Shown: positions 19,289 through 29,676 of the stretch, piece by piece | How the letters are laid out: each line of letters starts with the position of its first letter | Position numbering within the stretch: position 1 is the stretch's first letter | From: Prorocentrum cordatum | Lineage: Eukaryota > Sar > Dinophyceae > Prorocentrales > Prorocentraceae | Assembly: GCA_963575745.1 (NCBI GenBank) | Contig: CAUYUJ010016282.1 | Location: 948,872 to 1,012,871, forward strand | Direction: 5' to 3' | Length of the DNA: 64,000 nt | The notes under the pieces: generated by a model | The model's database searches: none | Told to the model about the DNA's origin: nothing | Seen by the model: only the letters and a program-made list of their open reading frames with translations | Translations under genes and position numbers: made by a program

Positions 19289-20030
19289 AGTACCTCCGTC
19301 CTTTCTCCTCGCCCCCCCCCCTCCCCTCCCCTCCCTGCCTTCTCCTTCCCCCTCCCTTTTGCCCCTGCCTTCTGGGGCGGTTTGCACTGGCGCCGTGCGA
19401 AGGAGGCACCGCGCCCTCCTGTCGCACGCAGCCCTGCGCCTCGTTCGCACGTGAGGGGGGCCCCCTGCGGAAGCTGGATCTGACGACGCTGCGCTTCCCT
19501 CCTCTCGCCCACTCCTCCTCCCTCTCCCCCCGCGCCTGAGTTCCTGGCTCGGCCTGAGGCCGCGTGCTGATATCCTGCCTCGGGGCCCTCGAGGGCAAAG
19601 CTCCCTTCCCCCCCCCCCGCCCTCTCCATGCCTCCCTCCCCCCGCCTCCCTCCCCCTGCCTCCCCTCCCCCCCCCCTCCCCCGCCACCCCGAAAAGGCGG
19701 CGCGCCGCCGCCGCCGCCGGGAGACGCGCCGCCGGGCGGCGCGGACGGCGCGAAGAAGAAGCCGGACGACGTGATCGACGTGGACGGGCAGTAGGCGCCG
19801 ATCCTCCGCGGCCTCTCCCCGCGCCCTCGTCCTGTTCCTCCCTCCGCCTCCTCCCCCCCTCCGTCTTCCTGCCGCCGCCCTCGCCGTCTCCCTCCCCCTC
19901 CCCCCCTCCTCCTTCCGCCCGCCCTCGGGCCCCTCCCCTCTGCCCTCTTCCAAGCGCCCTCGTGCTTTCTCGGCCCTCCTCACGCTGCCCCCCCTCCGCC
20001 CTCTGCCCTCCTCCGCCCTCCTCCGGAATC
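19289..20030. other. CT-rich GC-rich DNA, no gene
   Basis: CCTCC-type low complexity with long open frames on both strands made of Pro, Ser, Arg and Gly. No domain was recognised. Confidence 0.5.
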
Positions 20031-20440
20031 ACAGGCGCCTCGGAGAGGCGTCTTGCAGACGTCTTGCGAGCGGCGTGCAGGCGTCTCTTGCGGGCGCCTA
20101 CGAGGGGCGTGGTGCAGGCGACTCTTACAGGCGGTTTCGAGGGGCGTCCGGCAGGCGCCTCTGCGGCGCCTGTTACAGGCGGCGTCTCTCGGAGGCGACC
20201 GCGAGGAATCTCAAAGAGTTGTGAAGGCGTCTCTCAGGAATGCTACGTCCCGAAAAGGATTCGGCATCATCTTGCGGTTTCTGACGGAATTCTACGGCAT
20301 CTTGAGGATTCGATTCTCGGGAATCTTATGGAATCCTGCAGAATCCCTCGGAACCCATAGCGATCCGACTACATCTTACGGAATCCAAAAGGATGAATGT
20401 TACGGCATCCTGCAGGATCTTCGGGGATCCAGAAGATTCC
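20030..20440. repeat. Two abutting degenerate tandem arrays
   Basis: First, imperfect units around CAGGCGCCTC and GGCGTCTCTTGCGGGCG to about 20200. Then units of GGAATCCTGCAGAATC, GGCATCTTGAGGATTC and CTTACGGAATC type to about 20440. The units are related but unevenly spaced. Confidence 0.75.
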
Positions 20441-22440
20441 TTGGACATGTGCAGGGGGACTGTTGTGCACGCGGATGTTGTTGTGTGCACATGCTTTCTC
20501 GCGCATTAGAATAATCATAGAGGAACGGGAGAGGAGCAGGAGCATGAGGAGGAGGAGAAGCAGGAGGGGGGAGGGGGGATGTGGGCAACACAACAAAGCT
20601 TGACACATCTTTCATTCGTAGCCTGGTGGCCCCAAAAGGTGCCTGCGGATGCCAATTGTGCAACTACCATATAAAGGTAAGTCCCTAGTCGTTAACATCG
20701 CCATCCACATTCACATCGTGAGTTCCACGTTAGCGCAAGCTGTTTTGGTACCAATCCCAGCCCGTGCAGTCACATTAGTTTTCGGAATACCTGTGCACAC
20801 ATAAGCTGGCCGCTTAATTTTGGGATATGTCTACATCACCTCGCATTTAAGATCAGACAGTGAGGTGATTTTGCCAGTTATAATAAGTACCAGTTTGTTT
20901 TTTCGTGCTGGTCTGACAAAGGACCAGTTGGTTGGGCTTGGTCCCAGCTTGTTAGGATTAGTCCGAGATGCGAATGGTGCTCTCCCTCGTTCGAACCGGG
21001 GGAGGGGGGGGGGGATTGTGGCAAGCCCCTCCTCGGTTTATAGGAAGGGAGGAGGGGAGAGTTGGGGGCTGGAAAATCTCCTGTCAACCGTCAAGCGACA
21101 TTAGATCGCGCCCCTTCCACGTCTCAAGCGAACCGGCCCGGACCACAACGTTGTTCCGCGGATGTCTTTGCTTAAGCCTTTTTCCGGTCGGAAATGGCTT
21201 CTATTGCACCCCGTTCAGCTGGGTACCGTTTTAGAAATAAGGGTTGCGTGGGCCGAGCTCTCGGACAGAGCATGGAAACACATTGCATTGAGCAAGCGGC
21301 GAAAATTGAATGTATTCGAAGCGGTGGTGATATGACAAGCACTGGATTCATTGATCATGGCATGGTTGAATCAAACTGACAGGAGAAGGATGGATGGATT
21401 TCAAGCCAGATGTTTCGAATGATATGGCATATTTCGTCCGCCTTTCTTGCGCGAGTGCCTGATAACAAGGCTCGGGAGCAAGCGGCGCAAGGGCAGCACA
21501 GCGCGCGTTTTCTCCAACAGCCTTCATTACTGTTTGACAGAATGGTCGGGCTCCAGATGTTGTTTTTAAGCAGCATACTTTCTCGCTGGGCACAGTCCGT
21601 GCAATAGTGGATGCGCATTGAAGCAGGAAAGGCAGATCGCAGACCTAAACACGAATGGGCGAAATATCAACAGACGGCTTTGGTTGCTCATCTTGGCCTG
21701 CAGCACACTCGGTCGCAGCGCCTCGGGACCCCAACGACAGGCGAAGTTGTGCGGAGCCCATTTCAATCAACGATGACAATGGCGATTCGTTGTAGCATGA
21801 TGTAGCACGCCTTACTTACGTCGTATATAATGCCTTGTGTTGCGGCGTTCTATGTGTTGTTCTGTATTCGCCCACGCGCTTAGGGGCATGGCTTCGCGTA
21901 GCGTAGCAAGCGTAGCCTTTCGCGGCTCGTAGTCCCTCGGGAACGTGCACCATGGGCCTCAGGGTTAAAGCCCGCGTGGTTCGTGACCACATACAGGACT
22001 CCACCCAAGGTCCGAGAGGCGGGGCTTGCGTGGCGTCGCCCCGCCAGTTCCGGCACGCACCTCGCACCCTGCCGCCGGGAGTTCCACCGAACATCCCGGC
22101 GGCAGGGTTCGCATGGCTGCGCCGCCTCTGTTTCGGCATGCCCCTCGTACTACGCTTCGTTCCTCACATGCATCTGGTTGGGTGCTTCGCCAGGACCGTT
22201 CTATTGCGCGCATGGCTTGTATTGCCGTTCTAGGGGGTCTGTCTGCTTTCCGATGGGAGAGGAACGAGCCTTCGAATTCATGGCAGATTTCTTGTTGTTC
22301 CGCCTGCCTCCCGTCTTCATTTGTTCCCTACCTAGGCTCTGCCTAGAAGGGTTCTTACTCTCTATCCTTAAGGGGCCGGGCAGTGTAAAACGGCCTGGGC
22401 GGTTCCCCCGGCATCCGCCGCGCGGTTCCCCCAGTTACGT
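20441..22440. other. Unique DNA with no supported gene
   Basis: Lower GC than its surroundings, with only short frames and no recognisable protein. It contains a foldback near 22030-22140. Confidence 0.5.
22030..22140. repeat. Foldback with 15-bp perfect arms
   Basis: CACCCTGCCGCCGGGA is mirrored by TCCCGGCGGCAGGGT, and outer GGCGTCGCC-type and GGCATGC-type flanks extend the symmetry imperfectly. Confidence 0.7.
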
Positions 22441-23255
22441 CTATTTAGCTTAGCGTTGTTTTACCTCATCTTAGCTTAGCTTATTTCATATTAGCTTAGC
22501 TTAGCTTCATCGTAGCTCAGGTTTATTTTAGCTTAGCTTACCGTCATCTTAGCTTCGCAGAGCTTTAGCATAGCAGAGCACATCATAGCATATAATAGCA
22601 TAGCATAGCGTAGCATAGCATAGCGCAACACAACAAATCATAGCATAGCCCAGCATAGCATAACATAGCGCAGCATAGCATAGCATAGCACAGCACAGCA
22701 CAGCACAGCGCAGCATAGCATAGCATAGCATAGCAGAGCATACTATAGCATAGCAGCAAAGCAAGGGCAAAGCAACAGCAGCGACAGCAAAGCAAAGCAC
22801 AAGCAATTTGCGTTGCTTGTGCTTTGCTTTGCTGTCGCTGCGTTGTTTGTGCTTTGGGCGTAATTCCATACCTAGGCTCTGCCCAGAGGGTTAGCTTAGT
22901 TTAGCTTACCTTAGCTTAGCACAGCATAGCGCAGCGCTGCATTAGCATAGCATAGCATATCATACCATAGCCAAGCATATCATAGCATAGCATAGCATAT
23001 CATAGCATAGCATAGCATAGCGCAGCATAGTATAGCCGATCATATCATATCATAACATATTATAGCATAGCGCAGCTTAGCATAGCATGATATATCATAG
23101 TTTAGCACAGCACATCGCAGCCTGACATAGCATATCTTAGCAGATCATATCATGTCATAGCATATAATAGCATAACGCAGCATATCATAGCATAGCATAA
23201 CATAGCATAGCGCATCATAGCATGGCTTAGCATGGCATAGCATAGCATAGCAACA
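22440..23255. repeat. TAGCW pentamer satellite
   Basis: About 0.8 kb of degenerate TAGCT and TAGCA pentamers (AGCTTAGCTTAGC, then CATAGCATAGCGCAG). A unique segment at about 22770-22890 interrupts it. Confidence 0.93.
22780..22845. repeat. 29-bp perfect-arm palindrome inside the satellite
   Basis: The arm GCAGCGACAGCAAAGCAAAG...CACAAGCAA is followed by TTTGCG and the exact reverse complement of the arm. The stem would be cruciform-capable. Confidence 0.9.
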
Positions 23256-23381
23256 CGTGTTGCTTTCCTAGGGGCTCCAATTTCTAGGCAGGGTCGCACT
23301 GGGGTAATTTGATTATCCAGGTGCATTGCCGCGCGATTCCGCCACCACGATTCCGCCACCACTGCGTCAGAAGCGACATCG

Positions 23382-23400
23382 TAGTAACAGATCGACCCGA
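23382..23400. repeat. Target-site duplication, left copy
   Basis: TAGTAACAGATCGACCCGA, identical to 25149-25167. It ends exactly one base before the SL relic. Confidence 0.95.
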
Positions 23401-23422
23401 TCCGTAGCCATTTTTGCTCAAG
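23401..23422 (+). other. Spliced-leader relic at the 5' end of the retrogene, 21/22 match
   Basis: TCCGTAGCCATTTTTGCTCA plus AG; one base (G to T) differs from dinoSL. Its first base abuts the left target-site duplication, so the whole capped leader was copied. Confidence 0.93.
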
Positions 23423-23494
23423 GTGAACGCGTCGCGTTGGATCGTCGCTACTGAACATTCATTGCTACACTTTTTGGCGTTCGTCATCACAAAC

Positions 23495-24886
23495 ATGGTA
23501 CACAGACTGATCTTTCCCGCGGCATCCGCGCTGGCTTACATTGTTGGCGCAGATATGCAGCTCATGCAGATGTCAGTGAATGGGTCGGACGGTATGGACG
23601 CCGCAGAGCTACGGACTGAAGCAGTGTGTGAGCTTGGATGCACGCGTTGTGGGTATGACTGGTACACCTTGCACTGGAATTCTGGTAGTCCGACTATTCA
23701 TTGGGGCAAGTATTGCAATTGCTGCGGTGGAACCCAAGGACAGCAAGACGTGTGCAAATACGTTTGCACGGGACAGCCGACGCCGTACCCGACGCCGTAC
23801 CCGACGCCGTACCCGACGCCGAAGCCGACGCCGAACCCGACGCCGTACCCGACGCCGTACCCGACGCCGAAGCCGACGCCGAACCCGACGCCGTACCCGA
23901 CGCCGGAGCCGACGCCGAACCCGACGCCGAACCCGACGCCGTACCCGACGCCGAAGCCGACGCCGAACCCGACGCCGAACCCGACGCCGGAGCCGACGCC
24001 AGAGCCGACGCCGAACCCGACGCCGAACCCGACGCCGAACCCGACGCCGTACCCGACGCCGAAGCCAACGCCGAACCCGACGCCTTACCCGACGCCCTAC
24101 CCCACGCCCTACCCCACAGCTTTCCCAACGTCTTACCCCACGGTTTTCCCGACGCCTTACCCCACGGCCTTCCCGACGCCCTACCCGACGGCTTTCCCGA
24201 CGGCCTACCCCACGGCTTTCCCGACTCCCTACCCGACGTCCTTCCCGACGCCCTTCCCGACGCCCAGCCCGACGCCCAGTCCGACGTATCCTTTGGGTTG
24301 GCCGACGCCAAGTCCAACGTTTCTTCCCGCGTCTCCCATGGCGGGCGGAGCCGCCGGAGGCGTTGCTGCCACCGGCGATCCGCATCTTCAAAACGTTCAC
24401 GGTGAGCGGTTCGATTTAATGAAGACGGGCAAACATGTTCTGATAAACATCCCTCGTGGAGTGAGCGCTGATGACGCATTGCTTCGGATGCAGGCCGATG
24501 CGCGTCGATCGGGTAAAAGTTGTTCGGATATGTATTTCAAAGAATTGAATATTACAGGCTCTTGGGCAGAGGCTAAGCAAGTTGGAGGGTATCACTACAG
24601 CGTACGGCAAAACGCCGTGACGATTCCGCAATGGGTCCTTGTTGGTCCTGTCGAGCTAAAAGTCGTCCACGGACGCACAGAGAGTGGCAACTTGTACTTG
24701 AATGTGCATGTGAAGCATTTGGGGCGATCAGGATTTGCCGTCGGAGGCTTGCTTGGGGAAGACGACCACAAAGAGGTGATGAGTCCCCCGGCGTCTTGTA
24801 CCAAGCGCACGTCTTTGCTAGAAGTGGTGACGAGTGGCCAGGCACCTTCCTCCGAGTCGCCACTTGCAATAGCAACCTTCGCGTGA
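23495..24886 (+). CDS. Secreted Pro-Thr-repeat protein with VWD-like domain (retrogene)
   Basis: 463 residues from the first ATG; the frame is open upstream to the SL but has no earlier ATG. Residues 1-19 ([19 protein letters not shown]) look like a signal peptide. Residues about 40-95 hold eight cysteines ([25 protein letters not shown]). Then comes a linker of roughly 40 PTPx tetrapeptides ([12 protein letters not shown]), turning into PTAFPT units. The C-terminal 190 residues contain [20 protein letters not shown] and [16 protein letters not shown], the opening and closing motifs of von Willebrand type D-like domains. Known: such domains occur in secreted or surface adhesive proteins. Inferred: an exported or cell-surface protein; the ligand is unknown. 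It is intronless and sits inside a complete retroposition structure. No promoter is visible. Retrogene origin is well supported; expression is untested. Confidence 0.82.
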   Translation: MVHRLIFPAASALAYIVGADMQLMQMSVNGSDGMDAAELRTEAVCELGCTRCGYDWYTLHWNSGSPTIHWGKYCNCCGGTQGQQDVCKYVCTGQPTPYPTPYPTPYPTPKPTPNPTPYPTPYPTPKPTPNPTPYPTPEPTPNPTPNPTPYPTPKPTPNPTPNPTPEPTPEPTPNPTPNPTPNPTPYPTPKPTPNPTPYPTPYPTPYPTAFPTSYPTVFPTPYPTAFPTPYPTAFPTAYPTAFPTPYPTSFPTPFPTPSPTPSPTYPLGWPTPSPTFLPASPMAGGAAGGVAATGDPHLQNVHGERFDLMKTGKHVLINIPRGVSADDALLRMQADARRSGKSCSDMYFKELNITGSWAEAKQVGGYHYSVRQNAVTIPQWVLVGPVELKVVHGRTESGNLYLNVHVKHLGRSGFAVGGLLGEDDHKEVMSPPASCTKRTSLLEVVTSGQAPSSESPLAIATFA

Positions 24887-25148
24887 CCATGCGGGATGCT
24901 AGAAGTGGGTATATGACAAGCAAGTGCGCCCTTTCGGGCGACGCATGCGGCAGTGCTTTCCTGTGCTTAGGAGAGCTGGCGCTTTTACAGGGTTTCTGAG
25001 ACTGCTGTGCATGGTTTGTGCCACCTTGCACCACTCTCAGGGGCTGTCTGGCAGCATCTTGTTGCCACTCCGATTCTCCTGTTGCTCGCCGCATCGAGCT
25101 GGCATCCCTGCCAGCCGACTTGCTCCGACCTGCAACGGCTGAAACAAA
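24887..25148 (+). other. 3' UTR and short A-rich tail of the retrogene
   Basis: 262 nt from the stop to the duplication, ending GGCTGAAACAAA. The final bases are a short A-rich tail as expected for a copied poly(A) end. No AATAAA signal was found, which is usual for dinoflagellates. Confidence 0.75.
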
Positions 25149-25167
25149 TAGTAACAGATCGACCCGA
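25149..25167. repeat. Target-site duplication, right copy
   Basis: An identical 19-mer to 23382-23400, immediately after the A-rich tail. Confidence 0.95.
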
Positions 25168-25407
25168 CATGCGCCACGCACCGCCCGTTGCACGCGCGGT
25201 GGCGCATTATATTCCTGTTCCCTCTGTCACCTCTTCATCCATACCATGCCCCGTACAGTAGACGATGACCAGGAACTTGTCGGACAAGCCGTACATAACA
25301 CATACAACACACCCTCATATTACGCTTCCCTCCTCCTCTGCTCCTATTTCCGCTCCCTCCTCCCCCCGTATTTGCTCTCCCGCCCATCCCTTCTTTCGCC
25401 AGAGAAA

Positions 25408-25560
25408 AATATCACTACCACCAGCCAGGGGGGCGGCTGTCCCACCCTCCCGAGTTGGTGGCACCTCGTTCTGGGCATGCCTCCGGAGCGTTCCCGGAAG
25501 GAGGTGCCACCAGCTCGAGGGGAGGGAGCGGCCACCCACCTGGCTGGTGATAGTGGTACT
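25408..25560. mobile_element. Family M palindromic element
   Basis: About 150-bp foldback. TATCACTACCACCAGCCAGG is mirrored by CCTGGCTGGTGATAGTGGTA. Inner arms GGTGGCACCTC and GAGGTGCCACC bracket a central TCCGGAGCGTTCCCGGA. Only one copy was seen. Confidence 0.85.
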
Positions 25561-25591
25561 TTTGCCTCCCCTGATGCTTGCCTTTCAGATG

Positions 25592-25798
25592 CAACTCCTG
25601 GGAGGTCGATTTCTGTTTTTGCCCTGGTCCGAAATCCGGCTTAATCCGGGCTATTCCGGTTTAATCCGGCTTAATCCCGTTTAATCCCGCTTAATCCGGC
25701 TTAATCTGGCTTAATCCGAGGCTCACTCTGTCGTAACAGCCCCCCACTGGGGCTTAATCCCCTTTTTTATCTTTCCGACGAAAACCTCCCAGTAGTTG
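25592..25798. mobile_element. Family L element, copy L2
   Basis: Inverted ends CAACTCCTGGGAGGT and ACCTCCCAGTAGTTG enclose an array of GGCTTAATCC decamers and the shared CTTTCCGACGAAAACC end, as in L1. Confidence 0.88.
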
Positions 25799-25974
25799 CC
25801 TCCTAATTCCTCCCCCCCGTGCTACCGGGGCAGTGAATTTTTACGCCAGGTCAGGTGTCGCGCCGGCGTGGCGGGGAGACCCCCGCGCGGGCGTCCAAGG
25901 CCGAGTGGCCTCCACCGGTTCCGTCATCGGCCAGCACCGGGCGGTCTGCGATGTTAGAACCCAGACTCTCCTCG

Positions 25975-26165
25975 AGCACTGACAAAAATCATGACGGGAG
26001 GTTTTTCCTAATTTTTGGCCTCCGGGAGCCCTTCCCGGGCCTCGGGACCGTCAACAAAACGACTCAGGACGACAAATTGGTCCCGGGGAATGGGTCGAGA
26101 CCTCTGGCGGTCGAAGTTATGAAAGAATCATGGCGTCGGAGGTCTGGGAAGGCCGAGATCTTTCA
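25975..26165. mobile_element. Diverged family F-like copy
   Basis: Contains ACGGGAGGTTTTTCC, GGGCCTCGGGACCGTCAA and ACGACTCAGGACGA, in the same order as in F1 and F2. The ends are too degraded to define. Confidence 0.6.
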
Positions 26166-26399
26166 GGGTCCAGTGAGCCACGCCGTGTCAGAAACCAGCT
26201 GCTGACGCGCTCTTGGCGCCATCGTGGGCCATCTTGGACGCTCCGACCCCTCGCGGGGCCCCCCGTCCAGGTCCAGGGAGGGGCTGTACGGAGAGGAGGA
26301 CACCCCTCCCCGGAGGGGAAGAGGGGAGGGGCGGGAGAGGAGGCGCCCTCGACCACCTGCGCCCCCGAGGGCTGGTGGCTTCTCCGGGTCGTCGCGACG

Positions 26400-26625
26400 C
26401 GAACTTGCCGTGGGTGCAGTCATCCTGCTCCTCCCCCTCCTCCGCCCCCCCCCCCCCGTCCTCCTCCTCCCCCTCCTCAGGCTCCCCTTGGCCTCCTCCT
26501 CCCCCTCCTCCTGCCCCCTCCTTGTCCTCCTCCTCCCCCTCCTCCTGCCCCCCCTGTCCTCCTCCTCCTTCCCCCTCCTATCCTGCCCCCTCCCTGTCCT
26601 CCTCCTCCTCCTCCTCCCCCCCCGC
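26400..26625. repeat. CTC/CCT-rich low complexity
   Basis: CCTCCTCCCCCTCCTC-type sequence producing Pro and Ser frames. No gene. Confidence 0.85.
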
Positions 26626-26763
26626 AGGTGCCGCCGCTCCTGCGCGCGCCCTCCGAGCGGCGGCGCCCCCGCCACGGGGCACACCCGAGGCTCGAGCGCC
26701 TCGGGCGGAGAGCTCTCCGCCGTGCCGGCCGCCGCCTCCTGGTCCCCCGCTCTCTCCAGGGGT

Positions 26764-26800
26764 AGGTCGGGCGTGTCCTCCCACAGGCGGATTTGGGGCA
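26764..26800. mobile_element. Family A left-end fragment
   Basis: AGGTCGGGCGTGTCCTCCCA followed by CAGGCGGATTTGGGG resembles the left terminus of A. It runs into the TGTA microsatellite. Confidence 0.6.
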
Positions 26801-26828
26801 GAAATCGTTGTTGTTGTTGTTTATTTGT

Positions 26829-26930
26829 TGTATGTATGTATGTATGTATGTATGTATGTATGTATGTATGTATGTATGTATGTATGTATGTATGTATGTA
26901 TGTATGTATGTATGTATGTATGTATGTATG
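26829..26930. repeat. (TGTA)n tetranucleotide microsatellite, about 25 units
   Basis: An uninterrupted TGTA array that gives a spurious Tyr-Val-Cys-Met repeat in translation. Confidence 0.97.
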
Positions 26931-27039
26931 TCTATATGTGTATATAATAATAATAATATGTTTCAAAAATACACATTCAGAGAGTGTCAAGCATCATAGA
27001 AACATCGTCCACGCATTATTTTGTTTTTGCCATTTTTGA

Positions 27040-27072
27040 ATATTCCTCCTGTGGAGGGACAGGCCCGACTCG
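27040..27072. mobile_element. Family A right-end fragment
   Basis: TTCCTCCTGTGGAGGGACAG then GCCCGACTCGA is the A right terminus. It lies directly left of B2, as A3 lies left of B1. Confidence 0.65.
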
Positions 27073-27078
27073 ATTCTA

Positions 27079-27277
27079 GGGACACGAAGGCTGACGCAGA
27101 CATGGAAACTCGGAGCTCCGCGCGGCTTTCCTGGACCCGCGCTGGGCCGCCCCTGGGGGGCGCCGCCTGCGCCGCCCCGAGCGGCGCCGCCTGCGCCGCG
27201 CCCGGCGCGCTCCCTGCGCCAGGGAGGGGGGTCCAGCGCCGGTACGAGAAACCCGCGCGGGCCTCCTGGTTTTTCAT
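27079..27277. mobile_element. Family B palindromic element, copy B2
   Basis: CTCGGAGCTCCGCGCGGCTT and GGACCCGCGCTGGGC are mirrored by GGTCCAGCGCCGGT and AACCCGCGCGGGCCTCC. The loop is GGCGCCGCC-rich. The outer AACAAAAAGTGGC end is degraded. Confidence 0.8.
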
Positions 27278-27282
27278 TCGGA

Positions 27283-27448
27283 GGTTGATAGGCCTCCTAC
27301 CCTGACACGTCGATTAAGGAATTGGCCGTTTTCGGTTCGCGAGGGGGCGTCGCGGCCGTCAGCTTTGCGGGTCCAGGTCCGTCGGTTTCGGTCCCATGGC
27401 AGGTCGCTTTCACTAGGGGGAGGTTTACTAAAGGGAGGTTTGTCCACC
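27283..27448. mobile_element. Family J MITE, copy J2
   Basis: GGTTGATAGGCCTCC and GGAGGTTTGTCCACC ends. The interior closely matches J1 (TGACACGTCGATTAAGGAAT, GGCCGTTTTCGGTTCGCGAG). Confidence 0.87.
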
Positions 27449-27475
27449 GCCGATTTATGTTTATTCGGAAACTGG

Positions 27476-27478
<3 letters not shown>

Positions 27479-27511
<33 letters not shown>
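27479..27511. repeat. (TA)n microsatellite
   Basis: A pure TA array of about 32 bp immediately right of J2. Confidence 0.95.
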
Positions 27512-27513
<2 letters not shown>

Positions 27514-27886
27514 ACCAGTGGCGGGCTGTCTTTCAATGCTACGACTTTTCCAGGGTCGGGGACGACGCTGGGGTGGTGTGGTGTATACTGTTTTCCCCGA
27601 TGTCCCGGGACAGCAACGAAAAATGTATACACCAGGGTCCCGTACACACCAGGATCCGCTCTCCAGTGCAAGTTTCAATGCAGGGCCAGAAAATGCGTCG
27701 GTGTATAGAGTTCGATTCCCTATGTATGTCATTCTTCGTTTCCCTACTTTCTTCGACTGACCGCGCGGGCGATAGGTCGGCGGCGTCAAATTCTATCTGT
27801 CCTTGCTCCCGTCCTCCATTCACGACGCCCCCTCCCCCTTCGGAGGCAAAGCATGGGAGCTTGGTATAACCTCTTCATTCCGTCTT

Positions 27887-28030
27887 TAGCGTCGACTAGT
27901 GTCGATTAGAGTTTGGGAATTGATGAGATAGCGCCGATTTAGTGTCGATTAGCGCCGATTTAGCGTTGATTAGCGTCGATGAGCGTCGATGAGCGTCGAT
28001 TTGCAAGAGCCGGTAAGATGGTATGGAAGG
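27887..28030. repeat. Family K repeat, copy K2
   Basis: A decamer array of TTAGCGTCGA and TTAGCGCCGA, then AAGAGCCGGTAAGATGGTAT as in K1. Confidence 0.82.
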
Positions 28031-28439
28031 CTCCAATGAGTTGGCACCGAACCCTTCCTTCCCCCGCCCAGATACCTAGAAATCCCCCGGCGCCAGGGCA
28101 GGTGGAACCCGCCTCGGGGCGCCTCGTTTTGTCAGCGCGTCGTTGGCGCGCGCAGGCACCTGATCCCGTGCAGGGTTGTTCCGTTTTTCGGAGGTACAGA
28201 CAGAAATCTCCATCACATCGAAGGCAGAGGCTGCATAGCCATGCGGTGGGGTTGAGTCCTGTCGACATGCGGCGACCCCGCTGCCAGCGTTCAGGGTTGA
28301 ACGCCGCTGGCGACCCAGAATCGGTCGATGTTGAAAGATTTGACGTTTTGGAAGCGGCCGATTGTTCAATGTTGAGCGGTCCCCGCGGTGTCAGACACCA
28401 TCTCTGGGGTCGGCACGACACGAACCTGCCGTAGACTTT

Positions 28440-28605
28440 CAGAGATTCGCGCGGACTTATTGTGTCGACGACGGTGGACCCAGTCCCCGCACCTCTCTTC
28501 CCCTGCACGCGGTGCGCGCCAGGCCTCTGGTGCCGCCCAGGGATGTGGGGAGGGTCCCCGGGAGGGTGGCTTAGCGCCGAACCGAGAAAACTGCGCGGAC
28601 CGACG
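28440..28605. mobile_element. Degraded family B-like foldback
   Basis: ATTCGCGCGGACTTATTG and GTGGACCCAG are loosely mirrored by AACTGCGCGGACC and GGGTCCCC. It has similar size and layout to B but much decayed. Confidence 0.4.
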
Positions 28606-29045
28606 AAAGTGTGTGTGTATATATAGATGTATGTACATATGTAAGTGTATTCATTCACATATATGAACAGTTTCTGTCTCACCATGGCAGGGTCAGGAAC
28701 GGACAGTCATCGAAGCGCTCCGTGCCTGCGGCTCGCTTCCACTGGAGCTGCAGCTCGATGCCCGGGAGAGGCATGTGATACGGATATGCGGATAGCGAAA
28801 GGGATGTCGTTTATAAACGTGATGTTGTCCCGAGCTTGAGACCTTCTTCGACGCAGTGTGGTAGACTATGTATCGGGTGCGCGGTGAACCTGCGCTCGAG
28901 GTGACACGGGTGGTAAGGCTACGCCGGGCTGGAGCCGAACAGGACGAGCAGGGCGTGTCCTGTCCGCCAGTGGCGTCGCGAATGCCGGTGCGCATGCCCC
29001 CGAGGCCTTTGGTGCGGCTCGTGTGAGTTGCCACAGAACGCTAGG
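28606..29045. other. Unique DNA, no gene seen
   Basis: Includes a short TATATA/GTATGTA-rich patch near 28615-28665. No supported coding sequence. Confidence 0.5.
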
Positions 29046-29048
29046 TTT

Positions 29049-29135
29049 AACCTGGGCCTGTCCTCCTACAGGGGGATTTTTGGACGAACAAAAAAACGTA
29101 GCCAAAAAATACCCTAAAATATCCAACAATGGTCA
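29049..29135. mobile_element. Family A left-end fragment
   Basis: CTGGGCCTGTCCTCCTACAG and GGGGATTTTTGGACGAAC followed by AT-rich sequence. No matching right terminus was found. Confidence 0.55.
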
Positions 29136-29477
29136 AATGTGTTAACCCGTTCGTTCTAAACTTGTAAAAACATGTTTAAAACATGTTGAGAACATTTTTC
29201 CTACATTTTGAACACATTCTAAACTCAATAATAGGACTGTTAGGGTGTCCATTATCGTGGCGTCCACAAGGCTTCTGCGAAGCCCAGCCGCGTTCTGAGA
29301 AGGCCTTCTCCTTCTCACCTCCCCCCCCAATCGCTCGCCGCCGAGATGGGCAAACCTGGAGGGTGGCAGCAGCGGAAGGGGTCCCAAGATGACGCCGGCT
29401 GGTCCGAGGTGGTCACTGGTCATAGCCCACGTTGGCCCCCAGATGGCCCCCCTTGCGGCCAGAGCTGGTCCCAGGTC

Positions 29478-29676
29478 TAGGGGAACGAAGAATGACACAA
29501 ACATAACAACTCGGAGGTCCACACGGATTTCTCGGATCCGACCTGGACCCCCTTGGCGGCGCCTCTGGCGCCGCCCCTGGCGCGCTTCGCTCGCCAGGGT
29601 GGGGGGCTCAGTGCGGATCCGAGAAATCCGCGCGTACCTCCGAATTTTTATGTTCATGTCATTCTTCGTTCCCCTC
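29478..29676. mobile_element. Family B palindromic element, copy B3
   Basis: GGGGAACGAAGAATGACACA and CTCGGAGGTCC on the left are mirrored by GGACC-like ACCTCCGAATTTTTATG and GTCATTCTTCGTTCCCC on the right. Inner TTTCTCGGATCC and GGATCCGAGAAA pair exactly. Confidence 0.9.

Noticed and set aside
22440-23255. Telomeric or centromeric repeat
   Set aside because: The unit TAGCW is highly degenerate and does not match TTTAGGG-type telomeres known in dinoflagellates; a local satellite is enough.
23580-24479. Open frames in other registers across the PTPx repeat (Arg-rich, Ala-Asp-rich, Gly-Arg-rich)
   Set aside because: A 12-bp GC-rich repeat is open in all frames; the signal peptide, cysteines and VWD motifs are only in the 23495 frame.
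26829-26930. Tyr-Val-Cys-Met repeat protein
   Set aside because: A direct translation of the TGTA microsatellite; all three frames and both strands are open.
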